A stretch of 64,000 nt of DNA from Lota lota (lineage: Eukaryota; Chordata; Actinopteri; Gadiformes; Lotidae), in assembly GCA_026745465.1 (NCBI GenBank), contig JACYXH010000584.1:136001-200000 (forward strand). The letters run 5' to 3'. A model generated the notes under the pieces. It was given only the letters and a program-made list of their open reading frames with translations. It searched no databases and was not told the origin of the DNA. Of the stretch, positions 22,400 through 45,500 are shown piece by piece. Each line of letters opens with the position of its first letter. Within the stretch, counting starts at the first letter, position 1. A program made the translations under genes and the position numbers.

Positions 22400-22600
22400 C
22401 AATACAATCTCTCCCGGAGCATGCGCACAAGGGGACCCGTTAGCGGTAGCAGCAACGTTAGCTACGCTAGTGGGTTAACAGTAGTAGTGTGCCTCGCGTA
22501 GGTCAAAGTAGCACGGGTTACGTCCACAAAATCGTCAACATTAGGTTACAGCTCAACGCTACGTTATTCTTCCAGGACAGAACAACGGAACTCGTACAAG
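22400..22600 (+). promoter_or_regulatory. ing1 promoter and probable noncoding first exon
   Basis: CpG-containing text after the naxd poly(A) site. ACTCGTACAAG|gtaaac at 22600/22601 is a good donor, and gtgtacag at about 23680 a good acceptor 38 bp before the ing1 ATG, suggesting a 5' UTR exon ending at 22600. Inferred from splice sites only. Confidence 0.4.
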
Positions 22601-22867
22601 GTAAACTTTGACCCATGCACGTTGTCACCAAATGTAGCCAGGCTGGTGTTTCCTCTCCGCCGTGGCTTCGCTTTAACCAGCATAACTAGACTCAACTAAG
22701 CTAAGTTGTAGGGCCACTGCTAGGACGTGTGACTGGGCTACATTTGTAACGTCGGCTGATGGAGCCGTCTTGGCTGATCTGTGACATGGAGCGTGTTCTG
22801 GGCATCGCCGTATCCATTATGGCTGACGACGTGTCGTCTTAAAACCGAGCTTTTCTAAACGCAGCCG

Positions 22868-23023
22868 TGTGTGTTAGTGTGTGTGCCAGTGTGTGTGTGT
22901 TAGTCTGTGTGTGTTAGTGTGTGTGCCTTAGTGTGTATGTTAGTGTGTGTGTGTTAGTCTGTGTACCTTAGTGTGTGTGTGTTAGTCTGTGTGTGTGCGT
23001 GTGTGTGTGTTAGTGTGTGTGCC
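22868..23023. repeat. GT-rich imperfect repeat (GTGTGTTAGT)
   Basis: Irregular units of GTGTGTGTTAGTCTGTGTG in the presumed first ing1 intron. The following 23030-23700 has no recognisable feature. Confidence 0.85.
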
Positions 23024-23717
23024 ATTTAGTTTACAACCACACTAGCACGTTGAGACGCGCTCTGTGCGGTGCAATGGTAGAACTAGAGGACCGCACGCCG
23101 TTCGCTGCAGGTTGGGATCCCAAAGTTGAAAAGGTCAGCCGAACCGCTGGCTCGGTCACCACACAGATGTGGCGACGTTGTCGAGTAGAAGCGATGTTCG
23201 CCACAGCACCTCGTCCTGTGCCAGCTAATGGGAATCAGTCGTAGTCACAGGACCTCTGAGGCGTTGTTGGTTCTATTCCCACAACGCTTGTTCACCCAAC
23301 AGTGTTGGACCCGAGCGACCTGTGTTCAAAGGCGCCTCGGGAGCTGCTCCCTCCTGCAGGAACCACTGGCGAACAGCGTTCACGTCTCATGGCTTTGCTG
23401 TCATTGGAAAGCGCCCGGAGTGGTGCTACGGTTATGTTGTTAACTCGAGGACGTGCTGGGGCTGCACACGTATGCGGAATCAGAGAGTGTGTGTTCATCC
23501 AATATCTCTGTGGTTTCACAACATCCGCGCATATATTTAAGCTCACCCACATGGTACTTAATGAGAGCTAAACTGAAATAAGCCTTGAATCATAACGACT
23601 ATTGCTTAGATGTACTTGATTGGATGCCTAAATATACACCATTTACAAGGGTTTCGTTTGTTTTTATCTTGGTGTACAGGTGCAGTGGTCAAGGCTCCAG
23701 TCGAATAAAAACCTGCG

Positions 23718-24921
23718 ATGCTAAACCCGACAAACGGGGATCCCGTCCACGTTGTGGCCAATTATGTAGAGGAATATTTGGATCTGGTGGAATCCCTGCC
23801 GTTCGACCTGCAAAGAAGTGTGTCCCTCATGAAGGAAATTGATGCAAAATACCAAGGTACGTTATTGATAACTTTTTAAGACAAGTGGTATTACTAATAT
23901 AATTGTGTTCTTGTCTCCAGTGCGCCGTTATAGCCATCTTATGTTCTCTGAGTAGTTGGTTGTTAAATAGGAGTACCGCGTGTTCTGTGCAGACCACTAC
24001 ATTGCATACACCTGAAACTATTTCTATTAAACGGTTGTTTGTGTTGCTCAGATGTTCTCAAGGAGCTCGATGACGCCTATGAGCGCTACAGACGCGAGGC
24101 GGACCCTCTCCAGAGACGGAGGCTCCAGCTGGCCATACAGAAGGTTTTGATCCACAGCCAAGAGCTTGGAGATGAGAAAATCCAGATCGCTGCTCAGATG
24201 GTGTGTAAGGAGCGACCACCCGTCTCTCTGACATGTGGGGGTTAAGGTCAGCCATTCTCAACGCCTGGGTGTGTCCTTGTGGTTCCAGGTGGAGCTGGTA
24301 GAGAACCGAACGCGGCAGATGGACTGGCATACAGAGCACCTCCACTCCTCTCAGGAGAGCCCGGAGAGCCACGCCCCTCCGCCGGTGACCGTGACCGCCG
24401 CCACGGCGTCCATAATGTCGCCGGCGGCGTCGGTGACGGTCACGCCGGGCAAGGCCGCGCACCACGACAAGCGGCGGGAAGAGGCCCCGCTGAGCTCGGG
24501 GGCCGCCGATAAGTCCGGGGGGAAACGATCGAGGCGACAGAAGAACGGAGAGGCCCGGGACGGCGGCGGCGTGGAACACGGCGAGGACGCGGGCCCCGGG
24601 GCCTCCAGAGAGAAGAGGGCCAAGACGTCTTCCAAGAAGAAGAAGCGGTCCAAGGGGAAGTCTGAGCGGGAGGTGTCCCCCCCGGACCTCCCCATCGACC
24701 CCGACGAGCCCACCTACTGCCTGTGTGAGCAGGTGTCCTACGGCGAGATGATCGGCTGCGATAATGACGAGTGTCCCATCGAGTGGTTCCACTTCTCCTG
24801 CGTGGGGCTCCATCACAAGCCCAAGGGCAAGTGGTTCTGCCCCAAGTGCCGGGGGGAGAACGAGAAGACCATGGACAAGGCTCTGGAGAGGGCTAAAAAG
24901 GAGCGGTCCTACAACAGGTAG
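23718..24921 (+). CDS. ing1: Inhibitor of growth protein 1 (PHD-finger chromatin reader)
   Basis: Exons 23718-23856, 24052-24200, 24289-24921; 306 residues, all junctions in frame. ING1 recruits Sin3-HDAC complexes to H3K4me3 chromatin (family knowledge). The N-terminal ING domain begins [20 protein letters not shown] and continues [35 protein letters not shown] and [20 protein letters not shown] (to about residue 105). A lineage-variable Ala/Thr/Ser-rich linker follows, then basic signals KRSRRQK and KKKKRSKGK. The C4HC3 PHD finger runs from YCLCEQ (first Cys 240) through [16 protein letters not shown] to CPKCRG (last Cys 283). The polybasic tail ends KKERSYNR. The MLxPxNG start and position beside ankrd10 favour ING1 over ING2. 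Only the p33-like first coding exon is evident. Confidence 0.97.
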
Positions 24922-25224
24922 CCCAGCCGTGCCACATGAACGCTATTAATGTATAATTAATTTTTTGTGTCAGTTTGTATTTTTGTATCAACTTGCTATC
25001 GATGCTGTTGGAAGACAAGGGGACTCTTGTAAGTACCTATTTTTATGAATGCTACATAGCTGTAAAAAAAAAAACATCGCTACTTTCTGCTCACGTTTGT
25101 ATTTGTGAGGTATAAACATAATGTAATGCAACCTGCATGTTTTTAATCCACTGTTCTACATTTACATACCCATGGTTATTTTTTGCAAAGTTGTATCATG
25201 CATGCAACATCATCCTTGTTCTTA

Positions 25225-25234
25225 AATAAATAAA
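25225..25234 (+). promoter_or_regulatory. Polyadenylation signal, ing1
   Basis: Overlapping AATAAA hexamers in AAATAAATAAAA, about 300 bp after the ing1 stop. Confidence 0.65.
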
Positions 25235-25532
25235 ATACTTTACCTCTATTTTTGAAGTCATGGGCCGATTGTGTTGAAATGAATCCTATTCTAACGTGTT
25301 GGTGAAGGTCACTGTGCTTGCTCTACTCCTTATTTAGAAGTCAATGTTGTACAAACCCAGCCTTGGCCAAGGTTGACTGTGGCTCTCGCCCATGCTGCTC
25401 TGTGCTGCCTTTCTAAAGACATGGCTATGGAACGATACATAACTCTTCCTCTACAATAAGTACGTTTTCAATTGACACCAATCAACCATCAAAATGGAAC
25501 AATTCAAAGAGACTTGAGAGTGAATTTGCCTT

Positions 25533-25538
25533 TTTATT
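25533..25538 (-). promoter_or_regulatory. Polyadenylation signal, ube2a
   Basis: TTTATT on the plus strand (AATAAA on the minus), giving ube2a a 3' UTR of about 0.7 kb. It converges with the ing1 signal 300 bp away. Confidence 0.5.
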
Positions 25539-26136
25539 TACACGTGCTGAAAAAAAATGACATGAGGGGAGAGGAAGACCAATGCATATCCTGTACATAA
25601 ATTCAGATGCACATGGTTGTATATACACACAAGTACTGGACAGAAACCTGAATACTCTGTCATGCATGTAACAAAGCTCACAACACAGCAAAAACACGAC
25701 TGGAAGATGTGGGTCATTGATTGTGGGCTATCGATAGTCCCAATATTTTCAGAGCAAGTTCTGTCCTGGCAAGTGGCCCAACCAGAGCCCAGAGAAGCTG
25801 CTTAGGGACAGAAGAACTACAGGCCAAAAACAGTTGTGGGATGGAGACTGAAAGGTTTCCATATTGACTTCTTCACACATCCTTCAAAACGTTTTACATG
25901 ATGAGTTAGGAGACTTATTACAGTTAAATAGCACACAGGCATTTTTGGCAGAGGGCCCAAAACAGTCCTTAGTGACAAAACAAAATCAAAAGGCAAACTG
26001 CAGAACATAATTCCCTCTCTGACCAATTATAGAGGGTGAAACTAAAAAGAAATGGTTCCGTGTTGAAGAGAAAAAAAAGTGATATATGGGAAGGTGATGG
26101 TAAAGTGCATAAAAGCTTCAAATCAAAAAGGTGTGT

Positions 26137-26158
26137 GGGGGGGGGGGGGGGGGGGGGG
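26137..26158. repeat. Poly-G run (22 G) in ube2a 3' UTR region
   Basis: Homopolymer G on the plus strand, poly-C in the ube2a sense; the length may be unreliable in assembly. Confidence 0.8.
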
Positions 26159-26241
26159 TCCAGGAATCAAGAGGTACTCCATTAAAACTTGCAGCACACA
26201 CACAGCTCCTGGGTGCCAGGAGCACTCAGAGGGCGGTGAGG

Positions 26242-26738
26242 TCAACTGTCCCTCCAGCTCTGTTCCACGATGGCCGACACTCGCTTCTCGTACTCCCGCT
26301 TGTTCTCCTGGTACAGCTGGGCTGCCTGGCTGTTGGCTGGACTGTTGGGGTTCGGCTCGTCCAGCAGCGACTACCGGGACACGGGGGGGGGGGTGAAAAC
26401 ACACCGAGTACTGATGGTCCAAGCCTGAACGAACAGCGCAGTCATTCTAACCTCATTTAAACATCTCCTACCTGAATAGATGTTAGAATAGATGATACAT
26501 CATACGTAGGACTCCAGCGGTTCTGTAGGATGTCCAGGCATATACTGCCATCGGCATACACTGTTACACAAAGAAAACCTTCTTTCACGTTAAACCTTCA
26601 TGGCGAGGACATTTGGTGTGAGGCTGAGAGGGCGGTGTCGTCCTACCGTTGGGGTGGAACATCTTGGAAACAAAACGCACAGTGGGGGGTTTGTTGGGGT
26701 ACTCTTCTGTAAACTCAACGGTTAGCTTAAACGTACCT

Positions 26739-26769
<31 letters not shown>

Positions 26770-28173
26770 TGGAGAACACAGATCATGATTTAGTCACAAG
26801 CTACTAGCGGCCATGTTAGTAGTACGTTGTATGTCTTCTATCATTTACAAACCTATTCCAAGAAATTATTTAATTACTTATGTAATAAGTAATGTGGAAC
26901 TAGCCGACCATCTTTTATACAAGGACAGATTACAACACACTGCATCTAGATAAAACCAGCCCAGCTAGGACCAGGAAAGGGTTAATCTTACATGACCATT
27001 TACATGTTCTGGACCTTCCTACAGTCGCATTGTTTTGTGTTGGCAGACACTCACCATCCTCAAATGGGGTTCCCTCTGGGCTGAAACCAAAAGCACATTT
27101 TGGTTTCATATGGTTTCACTTTGTTTCGTTTTCATGCAATTCCTGTTTTGCAACTTGCCAGGCAACACTATCTTACCCAAATATGACTGCATTCCACACC
27201 ATGATGTTGTTCTCAGAAGGGGCGCCACTCACACCAGCTGGAGGGTCCTCTTGTAGACTTTTGAAGCAAAGGCAATCATTATTATTAGGGTACCAGCTGC
27301 ATAGGAGACCAATCTGTAACAATACAAGTTCACTTATCACGACCAATAAAGGCCCTCCAAATATACACTATTGTGTTGTTTTAAGTGGACTCAGTGTAGC
27401 CTTTGACTGGAGTATTGTGTTTAGCACAAATACTCGTTAGTTAGGCCTGCTACTAGTTAAGCTCCAGGACCAGCCTCTTCAGTCACAAGTCGTGCCGACT
27501 GAGAGGAGACCGGCCGCGATGTAAACACTCTTCAAATGGTTCCCAACGTGGCTCGCTCCCGGAGAAACCACCGTCTAAAGCCCTTGCGGTTTCAGACCCC
27601 ACAGCCGTGTCAGCGTTAGGTTTACATGTTGGACCCGTTCAGAAATACTAGTGGCCGGAGTAACGTGGAGTAACGTGGAGCCAAGGGCGCTGCTCCCGAC
27701 GAGGCTGGACGGTGAGTGGCAACACGGAGAGCCTGCAAGGGTCCCAGCGTTTACTAGCCGTCGACTGGGTCACTTCACAACAGACAGCCACGGGGCTTCA
27801 CCCAGAGTTAACACATTTTAAATGCCGAATAGTCGCTCCACCAGCTAGCTAGTTAGCTCCACACAGCACCATTTGTCGTCGAGTCTTAAGTAGTTACGAG
27901 TGTAACCACGGAGCAATATCCACACAAACACAGGTGGGACATTATTCACACGACGGTTTCATTAGATGTTTGTCATGACGGCGCTGGTCGGAACATCGAT
28001 GAAGGAAATAAGGCGAGTATGTGGAGACCCGGACAACGCGGATGAAGTTTCATCCGCGTTAGCTTCGAGTTAGCCTAGCAGCGCTAGCTGTTTATGACAC
28101 ATCACACATCAGCGTTAAGTCCCTTTTACCGTTTAAAATCCCTCATGAGCCGTCTTCTTGCTGGAGTCGACAT
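26242..28173 (-). CDS. ube2a: Ubiquitin-conjugating enzyme E2 A (RAD6)
   Basis: Six exons on the minus strand: 28173-28130, 27257-27177, 27080-27055, 26736-26647, 26560-26472, 26370-26242; exactly 152 residues, the RAD6 length. E2 enzyme partnering RAD18 (PCNA) and RNF20/40 (H2B) by family knowledge. It starts [20 protein letters not shown]. The HPN motif is in MFHPNVYADG and the catalytic Cys88 in [14 protein letters not shown]. The C-terminal helix ends [34 protein letters not shown] and VRFVSKMF match UBE2A where vertebrate UBE2B has PPVG, IMQWN, EFSEEY and RFLSK. The last residue is Ser, as in UBE2B, where mammalian UBE2A has Cys. Exon 4 is preceded by a 30-nt poly-C tract serving as its polypyrimidine tract. 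The gene is intron-rich, so not a retrocopy. Confidence 0.95.
26739..26768. repeat. Poly-G run (30 G) forming the ube2a exon 4 polypyrimidine tract
   Basis: On the minus strand this is C30 followed by AG and the exon at 26736. A shorter C run (about 26385-26396) precedes exon 6. Confidence 0.9.
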
Positions 28174-28802
28174 TGTTATATAGCCGTGTTCAACGTATGC
28201 CCGACGCTCACTATGTTAACGGACGCTCTATTAATCAAATACTGGATTATATATATTTTTTACAACATTGCAGTCACCGAAACCTGATACAGCCCAGTCG
28301 TTCTCAGCTCGCTGAAGGGCCCGCTGACCGGGCTAGGTAAATCAGACGACACCACTTCACCAAAGAGGGGGGAAGAAGTTTAAGTGTGCATTAGCTGTGG
28401 AGAATAGACACTTTATAACAACTATTGTAGAAAGGAGGCGATAGCAAATAAGAGTGTTTTTAAAAGCCTTTACGATTAATCTATAAAACTCGTCGGAAGA
28501 ATGTGTGTGGATTATAGCCCGATATAATTCTCCCCTACGTGAAAATTAGCATTGACTGGGAGGAGCGGTTCAACTGACGCTGGTTTTGTGAGGGCAGGAT
28601 GTGATCCAAGGTCGGATCCGACGACAGGTGACCAAGTATGTAACCTATTATTCAACTGTTCACATCTTTACATTCAAATGTATATTAACTAACGGTACGG
28701 TGACAAAATCAGTGATCTGCGCTTTGAGAATCAAAGAAAAGTTACACATTTGAGAAATAAACTGGTCTCCCCAAAGAAATGAAGGTTTAGTTTCACAAAC
28801 CC
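28174..28802. promoter_or_regulatory. ube2a promoter interval
   Basis: About 0.6 kb between the ube2a ATG and the presumed ankrd10 poly(A) site. No ORF or repeat stands out; the promoter is placed here by position only. Confidence 0.35.
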
Positions 28803-30629
28803 TTTATTTGTATATTAATGAGCATCATGGTATTCATCCAATCAAACCTTTATCAAGAAATCTGAAAAATACATAACTCCTTAATCAAACAGGATTATCC
28901 AAGTACAGGCATTGGTTAAATACATTGATGCGTATTTGTTCCCAAGTAAAACAAGGTAATAAAGTGTATTTAAAAAAAACGAAGCTCAACATAATTACCA
29001 TTAAACTAAATGTATTTGTTCTAATAAAGAAAACAACAACTTCTGTAAGTACAAGCCATCCCCATCATGTCTTTTTTTTTTTTTTTTTCACAACAATTGG
29101 ATAGCTGTAAGGTGAACGCCTTTGGGCCAAACATCAAGCTTAGCTACCTGGAACCGACAGCAGGTTCTAGGATTTATGAACCGTGGTAAAGGAGCATGGT
29201 GCTGAAGAAAGCGTGGTCGTAAAACTGCTCTGCTTTCACAGACTTCTGGTGCTCCAGTTGACTGCCTGCACTGGTCTCGGGCATGTCCCTGTAGGCAAGA
29301 TGGTGGCAACTGGTGTTTTCGGGGGTCGATCCGGCTCCATTAGCGAGCTCTCGCTGACTGTGGCCATTTGAGGAAAAATGCCCACAGTGTGTTTCCCCTG
29401 CCACTAGAGATGAGACAAAACCAAAATATACGAGGCATATTCACGTAATGTAGTAGTGTACGAGTCAGTTCGATCATATGAAAACCACCCATGTTCATTG
29501 TGGAGGGAGAACCGTCTGAGCTCAGGGGGCGGATTTAGTTTTGCGTGACTATTGTCCGCTTCAAAGCCAACTCTGGAGCATCACAGCTGTAGCCTCGAAG
29601 TTGGCCTGATCAGCCTGCTGGACACACCGCCACGACTCAACGGCTTTCCATCGGGTCAGGCGAGCGCTAGGTCAAAGTAAACCCAAGTCTGTCGGAGAGT
29701 TTCAGAACAAAGCCAGACACAATACAGATTCCCCTTGCGTTAAACATATCAGGAGAACCGTACTTAACTAGCTTCATTAGCCTGGGACATTTATAAAACA
29801 AACTTAACTCCTCGATTAGTTTATGCAATGAAACCCCATGAGGAAAAACATAATTACCAAGCTTATATTTGTAAATGTAAAAGTATAATTGAGATAGTCA
29901 ATATCATTTTGCTTCCCTGTCCTATCACAACTTCGCTATGCTGTAATTCATGACATAATATGCGTCACATTCGCACCGTTTAATCTATCAAACATGTCGA
30001 AGGCCGACAGGAGAATGCTAACTACCATTTATACACCAGATATACACATTGAAGCATTTGCGTTTACACACCTCCAAACTGAGGAAAATATGCACAGTGC
30101 AGCTCTTGTACGTATAAGTGCATTCATTGTAAGTATATGCTTTGGCTTATAGTGATACTCTTCTTGAACAAATGAGAAGGAAAAGCTTTGTCAGGCTAAA
30201 GCTAAAATGAAAAAGTCCCCTGAATGGATCTAATACCAAAAGGACTAAGGCACTGAATGCCTGCGACTGCTTCACTCAAGTGGCCACACAATGTCTCCCT
30301 TTGAGATCTTTTCAAACTAAATGTAATATGTGTATATATACATGACTTTGGGCGCTATATTTATATCCCTAACCAAATCATGACCTTTACTGCTCTACTA
30401 AAAAAAAAATCAGTCGCATACCAAAATCTCTTATAACTCGCCTTGACAAAAACTCTGCGGTCAAACCAACAGCTACGCCTAACAAATGAGGAAAACCTTT
30501 AGGGAGAATTATATATTACTCGTCTTAAGAAAATGTGAAAAATCCATTACGTGACACAATTCAATGCCAAAACAACAAACACTGGCCCAATGCCAGGCGG
30601 CACCCAACACACACGGCTCTCAAGCCCCC
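28803..30629 (-). other. Presumed ankrd10 3' UTR
   Basis: 1.8 kb without a coding signal downstream of the ankrd10 stop. TTTATT at 28803-28808 (AATAAA on the minus strand) is a plausible end. It contains T/A runs (for example T18 near 29070) but no recognised element. Confidence 0.45.
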
Positions 30630-41278
<10,649 letters not shown>

Positions 41279-41316
41279 ATGGAGCGGATTCTGCTCGGAA
41301 AGAAGCTAAGGAGCAG
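41279..41316 (+). CDS. Putative first coding exon of an unidentified gene
   Basis: ATG in a CpG-rich context encodes MERILLGKKLRS plus two bases, ending GCAG|gtaagg, a strong donor. No following exon was recognised in the 22.7 kb to the window end. In human the divergent neighbour of ANKRD10 is ARHGEF7, but this peptide does not match an ARHGEF7 start I know, so the identity is left open. It could equally be a noncoding exon or chance. Confidence 0.35.
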
Positions 41317-42980
41317 GTAAGGAATGCATTCTGAACACTTTTAATGACCTTAAATCCGTTTCACGGCGGCAATGAGCGAGACGACTGTATTTTATGTTAC
41401 ATTGTAGTCTTTCGCGTTTACCAATAGAACAAACGTGTGTGTGTGTGTGAGTGGATTTAGAAGTAGATTAAACCAGGTAGAGACTTGGTGTGGTTCTGTT
41501 TATTTCAAGAAGCTATCAGCTCAACAGGGAGACGTCTGTATCTCAAATCCCCATTTGACCAGGTAGGTTACTTTTCACCTCGCCCAGGTTGGGGTGAAGT
41601 AGAAGGAGGCTTCTATGTTTCTGTACAGACTGTAGGCTAAGCTACTTGGTTCGTGTATTGAGCTTTATCCAAAGCGACGTACCGTGAATTCAGGTGCCGT
41701 AGGCCCCATGTGATTAAGCAGACGGTGGGGTTTATGCATCTAGCCTAAAGAACAACACTGGACATCGAACCCAGTCCCTTTCGGCTGGGTCAACCAGGCT
41801 ACGACACTAACCCTGCTCCGTGAATGACCCTTCAAGTAGCAATTGAGCATTGATTTTGAAGGCATTTACAATGATCCCTAAAACAAGAGTCCCGATAAAA
41901 CTATTTATTGTCCAGAAGAATCGCTAACATTTAAATCACAAAAACACCCACTCTTGTCGTCACAGAAAATATACGTACAGATCTACTCCACGAGGGGGCG
42001 CTATACGACGAGGAAGCGTGGCTGTTCGTTGAAGTGCACAGATACTTCCATGGTCAAAGTGAGCACTGTAAATCAGGCTTTTTGAGGTAAGGCTCCACAT
42101 GCTTACATATCTATACATCTTATGTAAGCCAGAAATAGACACAGCTCAGTTACAAGGATAGGTGGGGAAGTTATTCTTCACTTTTAATAATAATAAGTGA
42201 AGATGTAAATGAACGATGACAAAAATCCACCTCTTAACTTTGTTTCACAATTTAGCCAACGTTAAATGCAATATAACATCTCAAAGACAAACGTATTTAA
42301 TGATAGGAAAGTATGAACAAAAACGAATTGTAGGCCATCGTCAACTAAATCAGTGAATGATTATTGGGTCCGTTGTATTGCATTGATGCCCAGGGGCCAT
42401 ATGGCGCAGGTCGTGACCCCTTTTTCAAAACAATTCGTTTATTAGTCTGAAGCCCCGTCAAGCTTGGTTTTCACCAACACAAGCGACAGTTTACGGCTTG
42501 GCCACTAGGTGGAGGTAGACGACAACATCTGGAACTAGGTCAAACGATGCGGGTACTTGATTCATCCCCGAGGGGATATGAGGGATTAGCGTCATGAATG
42601 TGAATACTACTTAAGGCAATGACGTCAGACGGTTTACCCGCCGGTACCTTTGATTCGTGTAGACGTAGCTGCGTACAAACCCCCCAGTCCACTAATGCGA
42701 CCGCTGTATTTCCTCTTAACGTTTCTCCTACTACGTTGTATAATGTTTCTTTTGGCCACGGAGGGGGATACAGACGACAATTATTACCAGAATTATTATT
42801 TCGATAATTATTAAGGAGAGGTGAGGGATGACGAAGCGGTGCGTCACCTGCAGGATTTGCGTCAGCACCGTCTCACTGTGATGACGTAATGTCTCACTTG
42901 ATATGTCTGGAACTCGGTGGCGTTTGATTTCCCATTCCCCGTTCTCCTCCGTTATAATGGGCTCTAAAATACATGTTCAT
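41317..42980. other. No gene seen; one dispersed-repeat fragment
   Basis: TTTATCCAAAGCGACGTAC at about 41661 followed by AACCCAGTCC-type text near 41770 looks like a decayed teleost dispersed repeat. The remainder is unremarkable. Confidence 0.45.
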
Positions 42981-43100
42981 CCTTCACTGGGCAGGCAGGA
43001 CAGTCTGCATGAGGCTGCATCCTTCACTGGGCAGGCAGGACAGTCTGCATGAGGCTGCATCCTTCACTGGGCAGGCAGGACAGTCTGCATGAGGCTGCAG
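42981..43100 (+). repeat. 40-bp tandem repeat, three copies
   Basis: CCTTCACTGGGCAGGCAGGA + CAGTCTGCATGAGGCTGCAT, three essentially identical copies starting at 42981, 43021 and 43061. Confidence 0.95.
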
Positions 43101-43402
43101 CACCTCTGCACTTAATGTCACCAGCGTGTTCAATAACCACTTTTATGGGGTGTTACTTGCCCTCTCCGTGACATCATTATCCAGGTGGAGCCTCTGTGTT
43201 GGCGGCCGTGAGATTGTCAGGGACCCGACCACATGGCCTCACTGGAATGCGCCCTGATACCGTATCAGCCTGGGTCAACATCTCCCCGCGGCTCACTGTT
43301 TGCTCTGAGCGGTGAGGCCTGTTCAGGGTGAAGAGTTCACACTGTCACCGGTTCAACCCCATCCTGACTCCACTGGGGGGGGGGCGTCCCACTGGCCCTG
43401 AG

Positions 43403-43606
43403 GACACACACACACATACACACACACACACATACACACACGCATACAAGTACACACACACACATTCACACACACACACATTCACACAAGCACACACACA
43501 CAAACACACATACACACACGCATACAAGTACACACACACACATTCACACAAGCACACACACGCATACAAGTACACACACACATTCACACACACACACACA
43601 TTCACA

Positions 43607-43663
<57 letters not shown>

Positions 43664-43680
43664 AAACGCACACACATGCA
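43403..43680. repeat. Compound (CA)n with TACACACGCATACAAG variants
   Basis: CA-rich tract with repeated blocks such as ACGCATACAAGTACACAC and CACATTCACACA, ending in a purer (CA)n stretch. Confidence 0.93.
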
Positions 43681-43918
43681 CAAAGGAATTCATGTGTATG
43701 ATGGTGTGTGGCCTCATTATGGAGGGCATGTGATTGCGTAGACGAGTTATCGTAGCGTGATTTAGCCCTCTCTCTCTGATCTCCCTCCAAGGCAGAGCAG
43801 TGCTGCAGATTCTTTGTTCTCTGATTGAACTCATTGATTAGAAGGACGAAGCTGTGAAGGAGTTGACCGGTTGATGAGTGATTTAGGTTGGAAGATCTAC
43901 AATAACACATCAGCCCAT

Positions 43919-44036
<118 letters not shown>

Positions 44037-44828
44037 TTCATCTGGGAATCATATAATATTGACTTGAGTCTGATTGTGGGTTCATTGTGTGATGTCTGTC
44101 TCTCACATTAACTGAGTTGTAAAGTTGTGTGATGTCTTGCCAATGTGGGCTCCTTTTGTCACCGGATCTGGGAAAAGTTATTCTATGTCTAACTAAGTAT
44201 TGATACATAACTCAACACAAATCATGACGGCAGCAGCGTTGTCTCTGTGCATTATGGGAGAATAACAAACTGAGTTCTGATAGTCATGTGAGGAACAACA
44301 GACCACATGCTGTGCGTACTGTAACAGAATACGTGCACCAGAACAAGTGATTGGGCTAAGCCTTCTCTTCCTGCCTTTGTTTTATCTGGGTCAAAGGTCA
44401 ACCTGCTTCCCAGACAACCCAAGTGCCTTCCAGGGATCATTTGTTTAGCCTCTCTTCTTCATAAATACCTTTATGGGGATTATCTAGTGACACAATACTG
44501 TTTAACCTAAAAGGAGACACTTTAATTAATTAATTGGGTAATTAATTAATTGGGTGATTGACCGTGAACCTTATCGGCTCTTCATCATGTGAGCCGTATT
44601 AGTGTCTTCATTCATCACGGCGTGGAAGGTGTGAGACCTCGTCTATAGACGGGAGACTCCAGGTATCTGGACCTTGTGGTTTTCTAGGAATAAGCCTAGA
44701 CTAGACACGTCCTGATCCACCAGCGAAGCGACCCGATAGGCCGATTGTTGCTGATCAGGTTGCTAAATGAGACCTCATTGCATGAATGCAAATGCACATG
44801 CAGTAGAAGCACAATGGGAGAACAAACG

Positions 44829-45500
44829 GGGAGGCTTGGTGGAGTCACAGTGTGGAACATTCAGCCCCTCCCAGTTAATAGGTGGGAGGCTTGGTGGAGT
44901 CACAGTGTGGAACATTCAGCCCCTCCCAGTTAATAGCTGGGAGGCTTGGTGGAGTCACAGTGTGGAACATTCAGCCCCTCCCAGTTAATAGGTGGGAGGC
45001 TTGGTGGAGTCACAGTGTGGAACATTCAGCCCCTCCCAGTTAATAGGTGGGAGGCTTTCAGAATAAAAACTCAATAACAGAGTTCTGTCCTGACTGCCTG
45101 TGAACTGTGACATGACCTAGCGTAGCTTCCAGGCTGGGGGGCGTGACCTAGCGTAGCTCGGCTGGCTGGGTGGTGTGAGTGGGAGGGGCTTAGGGTGAGT
45201 GGGAGTGGTTTATGGGAGGGGGAGGGGTTTATGGTGAGTGGGAGGGGTTTAGGCGTGTCGATTAGTAAACAAAGAGAGAGGTACAAGCATGCCGGCATAT
45301 AGGATGGGATTTTATCAATAAAATGATTGAAATAACTATTGGTCAGCTAGAGAAATCTCCACGTCAGTGGAAGCTACGAGCCCGTCAAAATGTAATACAC
45401 TGCAAGTTTAAAAGCAGTTCTTACAAGCTAGGATTCTATGCGATAAAACTACACAAATACAAAGAATACATATCAGAGGTGTATCATCTTTCAACATTAA
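44829..45500 (-). mobile_element. Dispersed element, copy A (with 55-bp VNTR)
   Basis: Contains four 55-bp units (starts 44829, 44884, 44939, 44994; GGGAGGCTTGGTGGAGTCAC...), then AGAGTTCTGTCCT, two CGTGACCTAGCGTAGC units, GTGAGTGGGAGGGGCTTA repeats, TAAACAAAGAGAGAGG and TTTATCAATAAAATGA. All of these blocks reappear in the same order, inverted, at 57010-57760. Class unknown; no terminal repeats or coding capacity found. Confidence 0.75.

Noticed and set aside
41279..41316. Calling this exon arhgef7
   Set aside because: Synteny suggests it, but the peptide does not match any ARHGEF7 N-terminus I can recall and no downstream exon is visible.
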